A DNA stretch of 64,000 nt from CAZYBO01 sp964645205. GTDB taxonomy: Bacteria > Pseudomonadota > Alphaproteobacteria > Rickettsiales > SXRF01. Positions 8,376-17,038 of this stretch are shown here, piece by piece. The notes under the pieces were generated by a model. The model was not told the DNA's origin. It saw only the letters and a program-made list of their open reading frames with translations, and ran no database searches. Position 1 is the stretch's first letter, and every line of letters starts with the position of its first letter. The DNA lies in contig CAZYBO010000005.1 in assembly GCA_964645205.1 (NCBI GenBank), positions 72,284 through 136,283 of the forward strand, read 5' to 3'. The translations under genes were made by a program, and so were the position numbers.

Positions 8376-9860
8376 CTACAGCCCCTGCACCTTCAGCCGC
8401 TTGCGTTTGGGTGAGGACGGAATATGCAGCGCCTCGCGGTATTTCGCCACCGTCCTGCGCGCCACGGTGATATTGCGCTGCTTCAGCAGTTCCACGATTT
8501 CGTCGTCGGATAGGATATGCTGCACCGTCTCTTTTTCGATCAGCTCGCTGATATGATTTTTCACCGCCATGCTCGACACGTCGTCGCCGCCTTCGGCACG
8601 TTGCAATGCCGAGGTGAAGAAATATTTCAGCTCGAACGTACCGCGCGGGCAGACGAGGAACTTGCCGCTGGTGACGCGGCTGATGGTGCTTTCGTGGTAA
8701 TTGGTTTCGGCGGCGATGTCTTTCAGCGTCATCGGCTTCAAATAACGCACGCCTAAGCGGAAGAACGCATCCTGCTGCTTCACCAGCTCGCCGCCCACTT
8801 TCAGCATGGTCTCCGCGCGTTGCTCCAGCGCGCGCACCAGCCAGTTGGCGGAGCCGAACTGCTCGCTGAAATACTGCTTGTCCTGCCGGTTGCGCGTCTC
8901 AGATGTAATTTTTTTATAATAGCGCTTATTGACCATCACCTTCGGGAAATTGGACATGTTCAACTCCACATGCCAGTTGCCGTCGGGTAAGCGGCGCACG
9001 AAAATATCCGGCTCCACGGCCTGCGACACTTCATGGTCGAAATCCGCGCCGGGCTTGGGGTTCAGCGCGCGAATCTCTGCGATCATCTGCTTCAAATCGT
9101 CCCTGTCCACACTGCAGCGCTTCTGCAATTCGTCGAACTTGCCCGCCGCCAGCAAATCGAGATGCGCAAGCAGCGCCTGCATCGCCGGGTCGAGCCGGTT
9201 TTTTTCCTTGAGTTGCAGCGCGAGGCATTCGCTTAAGTTGCGCGCGAACACGCCCGGCGGGTCGAAGCGCTGGAGTTGCAGCAGCACCTCCTCCACTTCC
9301 TGAATTTCAATGCCCAGCAGTTCCGCCAGCGGCTTTAAATCATCCTTGATATAGCCCGCGTCGTCGAGCATATCGATCAGGTGCGAGCCGACCAGCTTCT
9401 GCGCGGGCGCGGCAATATCAAGATGCAATTGCTCCAGCAGATGCTCGCGCAGACTGATGCCGCGCGAAGGATTGTCATCGATGTCGCGCGTGTCGGATTC
9501 CGGGTCGTAATCGCCCGCGCCCGATGATGAGCTTTGCACCGAACGCAAATAATCCGTTTCGATGTCGCCGCTATCGTCGCCCCACTCACCGCTTTCCATC
9601 TCGGAGGTGAAGCTGCTTTCTTCGCTGAAGTCCGCCTCGGCGGGCGCGCCGTCTTCGGAAGGCGCAACGGCCTCATCTGCACCCTGCGGTTCGCTTTCCG
9701 CGTCATCGGCGGTGAGGAATGGGTTTTTTTCGAGCTCCTGCTCTACGAATTCACGCAACTCCAGCGAGGTGCATTGCAGCAGCTTGATCGATTGCTGCAG
9801 CGCTTGCGTCATCACCAGCGACTGGCCTTGGCGGAGTTCTAGGCGGGGCGCGTTTGACAT
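8376..9860 (-). CDS. rpoN: RNA polymerase sigma-54 factor
   Basis: Sigma-54 of 494 residues. The Gln/Leu-rich activator-interaction region begins with LELRQGQSLVMTQALQQSIK, an acidic linker follows (about 50-130), then the core-binding domain, a helix-turn-helix around STISRVTSGKFL, and the RpoN box ARRTVAKYRE near the C-terminus, which contacts the -24 element. It recognises -24/-12 promoters and needs enhancer-binding ATPases; none is encoded in this window. It lies 3 bases after lptB in the LPS transport operon, as in many alphaproteobacteria and gammaproteobacteria, but hpf-ptsN has been separated from it. Confidence 0.96.
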   Translation of the reverse strand: MSNAPRLELRQGQSLVMTQALQQSIKLLQCTSLELREFVEQELEKNPFLTADDAESEPQGADEAVAPSEDGAPAEADFSEESSFTSEMESGEWGDDSGDIETDYLRSVQSSSSGAGDYDPESDTRDIDDNPSRGISLREHLLEQLHLDIAAPAQKLVGSHLIDMLDDAGYIKDDLKPLAELLGIEIQEVEEVLLQLQRFDPPGVFARNLSECLALQLKEKNRLDPAMQALLAHLDLLAAGKFDELQKRCSVDRDDLKQMIAEIRALNPKPGADFDHEVSQAVEPDIFVRRLPDGNWHVELNMSNFPKVMVNKRYYKKITSETRNRQDKQYFSEQFGSANWLVRALEQRAETMLKVGGELVKQQDAFFRLGVRYLKPMTLKDIAAETNYHESTISRVTSGKFLVCPRGTFELKYFFTSALQRAEGGDDVSSMAVKNHISELIEKETVQHILSDDEIVELLKQRNITVARRTVAKYREALHIPSSPKRKRLKVQGL

Positions 9861-9863
9861 AGG

Positions 9864-10685
9864 TTACAAGCTGAAACGTTCACCCAGATAGACGCGGCGC
9901 ACTTCCGCGTTTTTCACGATTTCCGACGGGGTGCCTTCCATCAGCACGCTGCCCTCATGGATAATGTAGGCGCGGTCGATGATGTCGAGCGTCTCGCGCA
10001 CGTTATGGTCGGTGATCAACACGCCGATGCCACGGTCTTTCAGGTGTTTTACAAGGTTGCGTACGTCGTCCACCGCGATGGGGTCGATACCCGCCAGCGG
10101 CTCGTCGAGCAACATGAAGGACGGCTTACTGGCGAGTGCGCGCGCGATTTCCACGCGGCGGCGCTCACCGCCCGAAAGCGTGATGCCCTGCGCCATGCGC
10201 AAATGCGTGATGGAAAATTCCGCGAGCAGGTCATCGAGCATGATCTGTCGCAGCGAAGGATCCTGCTCCACGATCTCCAGCACGGAAAGAATATTCTGCT
10301 CCACCGTCAGCCCCCGGAAAATCGAGGCTTCCTGCGGCAGGTAGCCGATGCCCAGCCGCGCACGGCGATACATGGGCAGGCGCGTGATATCCTCGCCGTC
10401 GAGCAATATCTGGCCGACATCCGGCTGCACCAGCCCGGTGATCATATAAAAACACGTGGTTTTCCCCGCGCCGTTGGGCCCGAGGAGGCCGACCGCCTCG
10501 CCGCGCTGCAAGCGCAGCGCCACATCGCGCACCACGGGGCGGCCGTTATAGCGCTTGCCGATATGGTAGACTTCCAGCCCGTTATTAGCGGCCACCAGCG
10601 TCGGTTTCCCGCCCGCGCCGATCGCGTCGGTACCCTCGGCGGCCACCTGCGGCAATGTTTTGCGTTTGCTCAGCCACTCGATCAT
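9864..10685 (-). CDS. lptB: LPS export ABC transporter ATPase
   Basis: A 273-residue ABC ATPase that energises extraction of LPS from the inner membrane as part of LptB2FGC. Walker A GPNGAGKTT, signature LSGGERRR and Walker B FMLLDEPLAG are all present. The first ~35 residues before LEVYHIGKRY are extra compared with the enterobacterial protein, but the start is fixed by the ATGA overlap with lptA. lptF and lptG are not in the window. Confidence 0.95.
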   Translation of the reverse strand: MIEWLSKRKTLPQVAAEGTDAIGAGGKPTLVAANNGLEVYHIGKRYNGRPVVRDVALRLQRGEAVGLLGPNGAGKTTCFYMITGLVQPDVGQILLDGEDITRLPMYRRARLGIGYLPQEASIFRGLTVEQNILSVLEIVEQDPSLRQIMLDDLLAEFSITHLRMAQGITLSGGERRRVEIARALASKPSFMLLDEPLAGIDPIAVDDVRNLVKHLKDRGIGVLITDHNVRETLDIIDRAYIIHEGSVLMEGTPSEIVKNAEVRRVYLGERFSL

Positions 10686-11248
10686 GGTTGCTTCCCAGCG
10701 TCTTTTTTATCCGGCACGAACAGGGCGCGCACGCGCTCCTTGCCCTTCGTTCCCGCCTGAGTTGCACTCGCACCGCCGGTCAGCTTGCTTTTACCGGTAG
10801 CGAAATCATACACCAGCGTGTCGCCCTTGAGCGTGTTTTTCTCCCGCGTAAGCACCACATGGTCGTAGAGATTGATCTTGCGATTCTCCACATCGTACAC
10901 GCCGCGCGCGCCGCTGGCGGTTTCCTGCGGGGTTGACAAAAACACGTTGCCGGTCACTTCGATCTTTTTGATCGCATCCCCGTCCTCGGCTTTTTTCTCG
11001 CTGCCATCTTCGGCGGGCTTGCGGTAGAAAACGTTCATCTTCTCGGATTTCAGCCGCACATCGCCCTGAATGGCCACCACATGCCCGGTGAATATCGCCC
11101 GGTTTTCTTCCTGAAACACTTCAAGCTGGTCGGCGTTGATTTCGATCGGCGCATTGTTGGTTTTTTTGGAAGGCAGCAGCGACGGGCTTGCCGCCTGCGC
11201 CTGCTGAGCGAATATGACCGCGAATCCTATGAGGAGTGCTTTACGCAT
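10682..11248 (-). CDS. lptA: Periplasmic LPS transport protein LptA
   Basis: A 188-residue OstA-like protein with a signal peptide (MRKALLIGFAVIFAQQAQA). The beta-jellyroll region contains IEINADQLEVFQEENRAIFTG and repeats of the GDVRLKSEKMNVFY / KGDTLVYDFATGKSKLTGG type. It bridges LptC and LptD to carry LPS through the periplasm. It lies between lptC and lptB with an 8-base gap and an ATGA overlap. Confidence 0.92.
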   Translation of the reverse strand: MRKALLIGFAVIFAQQAQAASPSLLPSKKTNNAPIEINADQLEVFQEENRAIFTGHVVAIQGDVRLKSEKMNVFYRKPAEDGSEKKAEDGDAIKKIEVTGNVFLSTPQETASGARGVYDVENRKINLYDHVVLTREKNTLKGDTLVYDFATGKSKLTGGASATQAGTKGKERVRALFVPDKKDAGKQP

Positions 11249-11256
11249 ATGTGTAT

Positions 11257-11844
11257 TTATTTGCGAGTATACAATTTCATTCTTACCGAACCGTTAAACC
11301 GTATCACTGCGCCGCGGTCAATCACTTCAAACCCTTTGGCGGTGATCGTGCCGCCGGGCGCCTGACCTTCTACCGGCGTTTCACCGTACGCCCTGCCCTT
11401 GTCCATGTCAACGTGCGCAAGCTCGCTGCGGAATTCGTAGCCACCGTCGTAAAATACCGTCACGCCGCCGGTCAGCTCCATCTTTTTTTCCGTGAGGTTG
11501 ATCTCGCCGCTGCCTGCGTTGAGCGCAAGCCACGTGCCGTTATTCTGCTGCATCTCGGCGCGCACGTTTTGCAGGGTGACCGTATCCTTGTCCTTTTGCA
11601 GCGCGCTGTCGGCGATGATCGTGTACGGCTGGTTCTTCGCGTCCACGCCCTGATAGCGCGGGTTCGCCATCAGGTTCTGCGCGGGCAGGTTCTGCGGCAT
11701 GTTGGAAAATACCATGCGCGCGCCTTCTTCGCCGGTATTGTTCGAGGCGATCCACACCACGGCGGCGATCATCGCGAAAATCAGCGCCCAGATAAAACGT
11801 TTGCCGAGGCTGACGAAGCGCGTATAGCGCGCCAGCTTGCTCAT
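11257..11844 (-). CDS. lptC: LPS export protein LptC
   Basis: A 195-residue membrane-anchored periplasmic protein. One N-terminal transmembrane helix (about residues 15-33, FIWALIFAMIAAVVWIA) is followed by an LptC/OstA-like beta-jellyroll with ITAKGFEVIDRGAVIRFNG near the C-terminus. It hands LPS from LptBFG to LptA. Its start overlaps the stop of kdsD by one base, which ties KDO supply and LPS export into one operon. Confidence 0.9.
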   Translation of the reverse strand: MSKLARYTRFVSLGKRFIWALIFAMIAAVVWIASNNTGEEGARMVFSNMPQNLPAQNLMANPRYQGVDAKNQPYTIIADSALQKDKDTVTLQNVRAEMQQNNGTWLALNAGSGEINLTEKKMELTGGVTVFYDGGYEFRSELAHVDMDKGRAYGETPVEGQAPGGTITAKGFEVIDRGAVIRFNGSVRMKLYTRK

Positions 11845-12824
11845 CAGGCGATGCCCGCGCGCAGGCAGTCGTGGATATGAAGTATCCCCACCGGCACGCC
11901 GCCATCGACGGCGAACAGGCTGGTGATGGAACGCTCGTTCATGATCAACAGCGCTTCCGCAGCCAGCGCGGACGAGCGAATGCCGACCGGGTTTTTCGTC
12001 ATCACCTCGGAGGCTTTTTTATCGAGCAGTCCCGGTTCCATATGGCGGCGCAGGTCGCCGTCGGTGATCACGCCCACGAGCTTGCCTTTTTTATCGGTAA
12101 CGCCAGCACAACCGAAACTCTTGGCGGTAATCACCAGCAGCACGTCGCGCATCGGCATATCCTCGGCAGCCAACGGCAATTGCTGGCCTCCGTGCATCAG
12201 GTCGGCCACGCGGATAAAAGCCTTTCCCAGCTTGCCGCCGGGATGATAGAGCGAGAAATCCTCACGGCTGAACCCTTTGCGTTCCAGCAACGCCACCGCC
12301 AACGCGTCGCCAAGCGCGAGCATCATGGTGGTGGATGTCGTGGGCGCGTCGGTGGGGGACGCCTCCGGTATCGGCGGCAGCACCATCGCGATGTCGGCAG
12401 CCTCCACCAGCATCGAACCTTGCCTGCGCACCATCGCCACCAGCGGAATGGAAAAGCGTTTGCAGTACGCAATAATATCGGCCAATTCCGCCGTTTCGCC
12501 GGAGTTGGACAGGGCAAGCACCGCATCGTCCTGCGTAATCATACCGAGATCGCCATGGCTGGCTTCGCCCGGATGCACGAAATGCGCGGGCGTGCCGGTA
12601 GATGCCATCGTCGCGGCGATCTTGCGCGCAATGTGTCCGCTCTTGCCCATGCCCGATACGATCACGCGCCCACGTATGGCGGAAATGCATGCCACCGCAC
12701 GCGAAAACTCACCGTCGAGCGAATCCATCAACGCCTGCAGGCCGAGTATTTCCTGCTTGAGCACCGCCTTGCCGTGATCGACATCGGCATTCGCAGCGTT
12801 CGGTTGTTTGGATGCGCGCGTCAT
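11844..12824 (-). CDS. kdsD: Arabinose-5-phosphate isomerase (KpsF/GutQ family)
   Basis: A 326-residue isomerase that converts ribulose-5-phosphate to arabinose-5-phosphate, the first step of KDO synthesis. The N-terminal SIS sugar-isomerase domain has SGMGKSGHIARKIAATMAS and LSNSGETAEL; two CBS domains follow (about residues 205-325). KdsA, the enzyme that uses its product, is encoded at 46.7 kb. It begins directly after the rnd stop codon and overlaps lptC. Confidence 0.95.
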   Translation of the reverse strand: MTRASKQPNAANADVDHGKAVLKQEILGLQALMDSLDGEFSRAVACISAIRGRVIVSGMGKSGHIARKIAATMASTGTPAHFVHPGEASHGDLGMITQDDAVLALSNSGETAELADIIAYCKRFSIPLVAMVRRQGSMLVEAADIAMVLPPIPEASPTDAPTTSTTMMLALGDALAVALLERKGFSREDFSLYHPGGKLGKAFIRVADLMHGGQQLPLAAEDMPMRDVLLVITAKSFGCAGVTDKKGKLVGVITDGDLRRHMEPGLLDKKASEVMTKNPVGIRSSALAAEALLIMNERSITSLFAVDGGVPVGILHIHDCLRAGIA

Positions 12825-13439
12825 TTAACTATGCGCGAAAAGATCGTCGTTTTCCCAACCCGCAAGATCGAGTTCCGCACGCCATGGCAGGAAATCGCAA
12901 CAGGCTTTGAGCAATTCGTCGCGGCCTTCGCGCCTGAGCATGCCGTCGAGCTTTTCGCGCAGCTTATGCAGGTGCAACACGTCCGACGCCGCGTAATCGA
13001 TCTGCTCCTGAGACAGCGCAGGCGCGCCCCAGTCGGAGCTTTGCTGCTGTTTGGAAATGTCCACGCCGAGCAATTCCTTACAGATGTCTTTGTAACCGTG
13101 CTTGTCGGTGTAGGTGCGCGCCAGCCGCGATGCCGTGCGGGTACAATAGACCGGCGCTAGGCGCACGCCCAGATATTCGCGCATGATCGCAAGGTCGAAC
13201 CGTGCGAAATGGAAGAGTTTTACACGCTTGGGATCGGTAAGCAGCTTGAGCAGATTCGGCGCGTTATACGCCCCCGGCTCGAACTTCACCAGATGCGCGT
13301 CGCCGCGCCCGTCGGAGATTTGCACCACGCACAGCCGGTCGCGCTTGTTGTTGAGCCCCATCGCCTCGGTATCCACGGCGATGTCGCCTTCAAACGTAAG
13401 CCCCGCGGGGAGATCGCCTTTATGCAGCGTATTCGTAAT
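12825..13439 (-). CDS. rnd: RNase D-like 3'-5' exonuclease, probable ATT start
   Basis: A 3'-5' exonuclease of the DEDD family, short alphaproteobacterial form without the HRDC domain. Motifs DIAVDTEAMGL (Exo I), LFHFARFDLAIM (Exo II) and DYAASDVLHLHKL (Exo III) are present. The frame is open far upstream, but homology-like sequence begins only at ITNTLHKGDLP. No ATG, GTG or TTG exists at the right place; an ATT at 13437-13439 has GGAG with a 7-base spacing upstream, giving 204 residues. The nearest conventional start in frame (GTG) lies about 50 codons upstream and would add unrelated sequence. kdsD follows directly. Confidence 0.85.
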   Translation of the reverse strand: MTNTLHKGDLPAGLTFEGDIAVDTEAMGLNNKRDRLCVVQISDGRGDAHLVKFEPGAYNAPNLLKLLTDPKRVKLFHFARFDLAIMREYLGVRLAPVYCTRTASRLARTYTDKHGYKDICKELLGVDISKQQQSSDWGAPALSQEQIDYAASDVLHLHKLREKLDGMLRREGRDELLKACCDFLPWRAELDLAGWENDDLFAHS

Positions 13440-13750
13440 AACACTTCTCCATCGTTTTGTGGTATGATCCGACGTTGTAATGCAAATCCCGTTGGCGGAA
13501 AAGGATTTTATATGCGCGTCCCTTGAACGCGAGTCGTTCCTCGGACATATAAATATAGGCACATATATTAATTGACGTTTGGTTAATCTTCCCGGAAAGA
13601 GCGCCGTATCTTCGCAGGATAGTCGCTCTGCCGTTTCAGCCAATCGTTAACATAAGCCCCGCATAAGCATCCAAATTATAACCAAAATTTAATGACATCC
13701 CGCGTAATATAGTACCTGATTCAACACGACCAAGGATCCAGCGACCGCCG
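13440..13750. other. Intergenic region between rnd and the efflux operon
   Basis: About 310 bases between divergent genes. The half next to tolC is AT-rich and must hold promoters in both directions. I see no RNA gene, repeat or convincing -35/-10 pair. Confidence 0.5.
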
Positions 13751-15181
13751 ATGACCGTACGCCTCACCCGCCACACACTGCTACTGGCAAGCGCAATGAC
13801 GCTGGCCGCCGCGTGGCATGCGCATGCGGCGCCGCTTCCATGGCTCAACGATCCGTGGAACGTGCGCAAGGACGTGGGACGTTACGGCGTCAATCTCCGC
13901 CCCGCCGCCTGCCCCGCCGACAACGAAGCGCTGGTGCAGCCGCTGAAACTCAACACGGTCGTTATCCGCGCCTTGTGCAATAACCCCACCAGCCGCGCCG
14001 CGTATCTGAGCTTGCTCGCACAGGGCGATTCCTACGGCAACAGCCATGCCGCTTACCTCCCCACCGTAACCGCCACGCTCAACCGTTCGCGCACCACCGA
14101 ATTTGCCGATGGCGGCAAAAATACTTCGCAAGCAAAAGGCTCCGGCCTCACCGCCAGCATGCTGCTCTACGATTTCGGCCAGCGCGAAGCGTCGCTCGAT
14201 GTCGCCGAGCAATCGCTCATCGCCGCCGGGCATAGTTACGATTCCAGTATGCAGGGCATGATCGCCGCCGCGCTGCAGGGCTATTACCGCCTGCTCACAT
14301 CGCAGAACGCGGTGAAGGTCGCGGAAGAATCCGAACGTTTCGCCCGCGCCAGCTTCGAGGCCGCCGAGCTGAAGCACAGCATCGGCCAGGTCGCGCTCGC
14401 CGACAAGCTCCAGGCCAAAGGCTCCTATTCGCAGGCGCTGCTCTCCACCCAGCAGGCGCATAACCAGCTTGCGCTGAGCAAGTCCGCGCTGGCGCTGCTG
14501 ATCGGCATACCGCCCACCGATGAGCTGGAAGTGAGCGAGATCGACGACCAATCACTCACCGTCGATCCGTTCGACGACAAGGTGCCGCAGTTGATGGAAG
14601 AGGCCAAACGCTTCCGCAACGACCTCGCCGCCCAGCGCGCGGCGGTAAAAGGTTCGGAAGCATCGCTGCGCGCACTGAAACGCTCGCAGCTCGCCACCAT
14701 ATCGGCAGGCGTGGACATGGGTTTCGACGACGCCGATATTTTTAATACCGCAACCACACGCACGCAGGCCATCGGCGTGTCAGTGAGCATCCCGATCTTC
14801 ACCGGCTTTTCGCACACCTACACGCGCCACGCCACCCAGCGCAGGCTGGAAGCGCAACGCGAGCAACTCGCGCAGACGGAGCACAATGTCGAGCAAGACG
14901 TGTGGACGGCATGGCATAACTACCAAACCGCACGCCTGTCGTGGGACACCAGCTTCGACCAGCTCAATACCGCCACGCAGCTTAAGGACGTATCGCTCGG
15001 CCGTTACAAGGAAGGCATCGGCACCATCCTCGACGTGCTCAACGCGCAATCGCAATATAGCAGCGCGTTGCAAAGCCAGCTCCAGACGCGCTACAACCTG
15101 CTGACTACCCGCGTAGACCTTGTGCGCGCCGTGGGCGTGCTCGACCTCGACAGCATACGGCTGGAGGCGGTAGAGCCATGA
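13751..15181 (+). CDS. TolC-family outer-membrane efflux protein
   Basis: A 476-residue outer-membrane factor with a signal peptide ending near HAHA (about residue 26). The rest is dominated by long helical segments of the two OEP repeats (for example YYRLLTSQNAVKVAEESERF and RLSWDTSFDQLNTATQLKDVSLGRYKEGIGTILDVLNAQ). It should form the trimeric exit duct for the pump encoded downstream. GGA lies about 12 bases before the ATG. Its stop overlaps the start of the membrane-fusion gene as ATGA, so the four genes are one operon. Confidence 0.92.
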   Translation: MTVRLTRHTLLLASAMTLAAAWHAHAAPLPWLNDPWNVRKDVGRYGVNLRPAACPADNEALVQPLKLNTVVIRALCNNPTSRAAYLSLLAQGDSYGNSHAAYLPTVTATLNRSRTTEFADGGKNTSQAKGSGLTASMLLYDFGQREASLDVAEQSLIAAGHSYDSSMQGMIAAALQGYYRLLTSQNAVKVAEESERFARASFEAAELKHSIGQVALADKLQAKGSYSQALLSTQQAHNQLALSKSALALLIGIPPTDELEVSEIDDQSLTVDPFDDKVPQLMEEAKRFRNDLAAQRAAVKGSEASLRALKRSQLATISAGVDMGFDDADIFNTATTRTQAIGVSVSIPIFTGFSHTYTRHATQRRLEAQREQLAQTEHNVEQDVWTAWHNYQTARLSWDTSFDQLNTATQLKDVSLGRYKEGIGTILDVLNAQSQYSSALQSQLQTRYNLLTTRVDLVRAVGVLDLDSIRLEAVEP

Positions 15182-16332
15182 AAAAGCATTTCACCCAGCC
15201 TTACGTGCTCGTCGCCACCGTGCTGCTGTTCGGCATCGGCTGGCTGATCCTTCAAAGCTCGGGAAACAACGCTCCCCGCTACCGCACGGCAATCGTCGAA
15301 CGCGGCAATATCTCGCAGGTCATCTCCGCCACCGGCACGCTCAACCCCATACAGGTGGTCAATGTCGGCACGCAAGTGTCGGGGCAGATCAACGCCATCC
15401 ACGTCAAGGTCAACGACAGGGTCAAAAAAGGCCAGCTCCTCGCCGAAGTCGATCCCGCCATCCCCCTTGCCCAACTCAAGCAGAGCCGCTCCTCCATGGA
15501 AACCGCACGCTCGGCCTATGAGCTGGCAACCCGCGACCTGGAACGCACCCGCATGCTGGTTAAAAAAGATTTCCTGGCGAAAGTAGATCTAGAGCGTGCC
15601 GAACAAGCGCAGCGCGCCGCGAAAAACAGCTACGAATCGCAGAAAACGCAAGTCGAGCGCGACGAGGTGAACCTCAACTACACCAAGGTCACCTCCCCCA
15701 TCGACGGCGTGGTCATCACGCAGGAAGTCACCCCCGGCCAGACCGTCGCATCGAATTTCCAAACCCCCAACCTGTTCAAAATCGCAGGCGACCTGACGAA
15801 GATGAAAATCGAAGTCAATTTCTCCGAAGCGGACATCAGTAGCCTGAAAGAAGGTATGCCGATCACGTTTATCGTCTACGCCTATCCCAATAAAACCTTC
15901 AAGGGCGAGATACAAACCATCAACCTCAATGCGACCAACACCTCTGGCGTTGTAACTTACAATGTCATCATGCATGTGGAAAATGAGGAGCGCCTGCTGC
16001 TCCCCGGCATGACCGCCTATGTCAACGTTACCCTTTCCGAAAGCAAAGACGTGCTGCGAGTGCCGCTCGCGGCACTGCGCTTCCAGCCGCCGCCGGAGCA
16101 AAAAGGTGGGCTGCTGCAATTATTGAAATTCGGCACTACGCCAAAATTCGGTTCCCGGAGCACCAAGAAGAATTCCAAAGACACGTTCGTATACCTGCTT
16201 AAAGACGATGCGCCGGAAATGGTACAGGTTACTATCACGGACATGGATGAAAGTTTTGCCGCCGTACAAGGAGACCAGATAGCTGAAGGTGATACGGTAA
16301 TCACAGGACTGCAATACGCCGGAGCAAAATAG
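15178..16332 (+). CDS. macA: MacA-like periplasmic adaptor (membrane fusion protein)
   Basis: A 384-residue HlyD/RND-type adaptor. An N-terminal transmembrane anchor (about residues 9-27) is followed by a lipoyl-like half (VGTQVSGQINAIHVKVNDRVKKGQ), a helical hairpin (about 100-160), the second lipoyl half (SPIDGVVITQEVTPGQTV) and beta-barrel domains. It links the MacB-type permease to the TolC-type duct. Substrates cannot be read from the sequence; relatives export macrolides, heme intermediates or lipopeptides. Confidence 0.88.
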   Translation: MKKHFTQPYVLVATVLLFGIGWLILQSSGNNAPRYRTAIVERGNISQVISATGTLNPIQVVNVGTQVSGQINAIHVKVNDRVKKGQLLAEVDPAIPLAQLKQSRSSMETARSAYELATRDLERTRMLVKKDFLAKVDLERAEQAQRAAKNSYESQKTQVERDEVNLNYTKVTSPIDGVVITQEVTPGQTVASNFQTPNLFKIAGDLTKMKIEVNFSEADISSLKEGMPITFIVYAYPNKTFKGEIQTINLNATNTSGVVTYNVIMHVENEERLLLPGMTAYVNVTLSESKDVLRVPLAALRFQPPPEQKGGLLQLLKFGTTPKFGSRSTKKNSKDTFVYLLKDDAPEMVQVTITDMDESFAAVQGDQIAEGDTVITGLQYAGAK

Positions 16333-16333
16333 C

Positions 16334-17026
16334 ATGGGTGCGCCCCTTATTTTCATGGAAGATATCGTCAAGGACTATACGCTTGGCGGTAACGTTACCA
16401 CGCGCATCCTGAAGTCCCTTGATCTCTCGATCAGTGAGGGGGAATTCGTATCCATCATGGGGCCATCCGGTTCCGGGAAATCTACGTTAATGAACCTGCT
16501 GGGCATACTTGACCGCCCGACCAGCGGCACCTACCGACTCGACGGCAATGATATCAACGCCTATGACGACGCCCGCCTCGCGCAGATACGCAACCGCACT
16601 ATTGGCTTCGTGTTTCAGGGATTCAACTTGCTGCCGCGCCGCACGATCATTGATAATATCGCTCTTCCGCTGTTCTACCGCAATATGGAGCATGGCGCAC
16701 GCATCAAGCAGGCGGAGGAATATCTGGAGATGGTAGGGCTTTCCAGCCACCGCGACTATTTACCCGCTCAACTTTCCGGCGGCCAGCAGCAGCGCATCGC
16801 CATCGCCCGCGCGCTGGCAGGCAAGCCTAAAATCATCCTCGCCGATGAACCCACCGGCAACCTGGACAGTAAAACCAGCGATGAAATCATGCGCTTGTTT
16901 TCTACCCTCAACGCACAGGGCATCACCATCATCCTCGTTACGCACGAGCAGGACGTCGCAAAGTTCGGCAAGCGCCTCGTACACGTCAAGGACGGGGAGG
17001 TCATTTATGACGGCCCGATGTATTAG
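16334..17026 (+). CDS. MacB-type ABC ATPase subunit
   Basis: A 230-residue ATPase of the MacB/LolD group. Walker A GPSGSGKST, Q-loop FVFQGFNLLPRRT, signature LSGGQQQRIAIARA and Walker B IILADEPTGNLDS are complete. In E. coli MacB this domain is fused to the permease; here it is a separate gene, 12 bases upstream of the permease gene. It provides the energy for the tripartite pump. Confidence 0.93.
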   Translation: MGAPLIFMEDIVKDYTLGGNVTTRILKSLDLSISEGEFVSIMGPSGSGKSTLMNLLGILDRPTSGTYRLDGNDINAYDDARLAQIRNRTIGFVFQGFNLLPRRTIIDNIALPLFYRNMEHGARIKQAEEYLEMVGLSSHRDYLPAQLSGGQQQRIAIARALAGKPKIILADEPTGNLDSKTSDEIMRLFSTLNAQGITIILVTHEQDVAKFGKRLVHVKDGEVIYDGPMY

Positions 17027-17038
17027 GATCCGCATCCC

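Noticed and set aside
11871..13160. A 429-residue open frame on the plus strand
   Set aside because: It is antisense to kdsD and rnd, which have clear catalytic motifs. Its composition is His/Arg-rich, typical of a shadow frame in GC-rich DNA.
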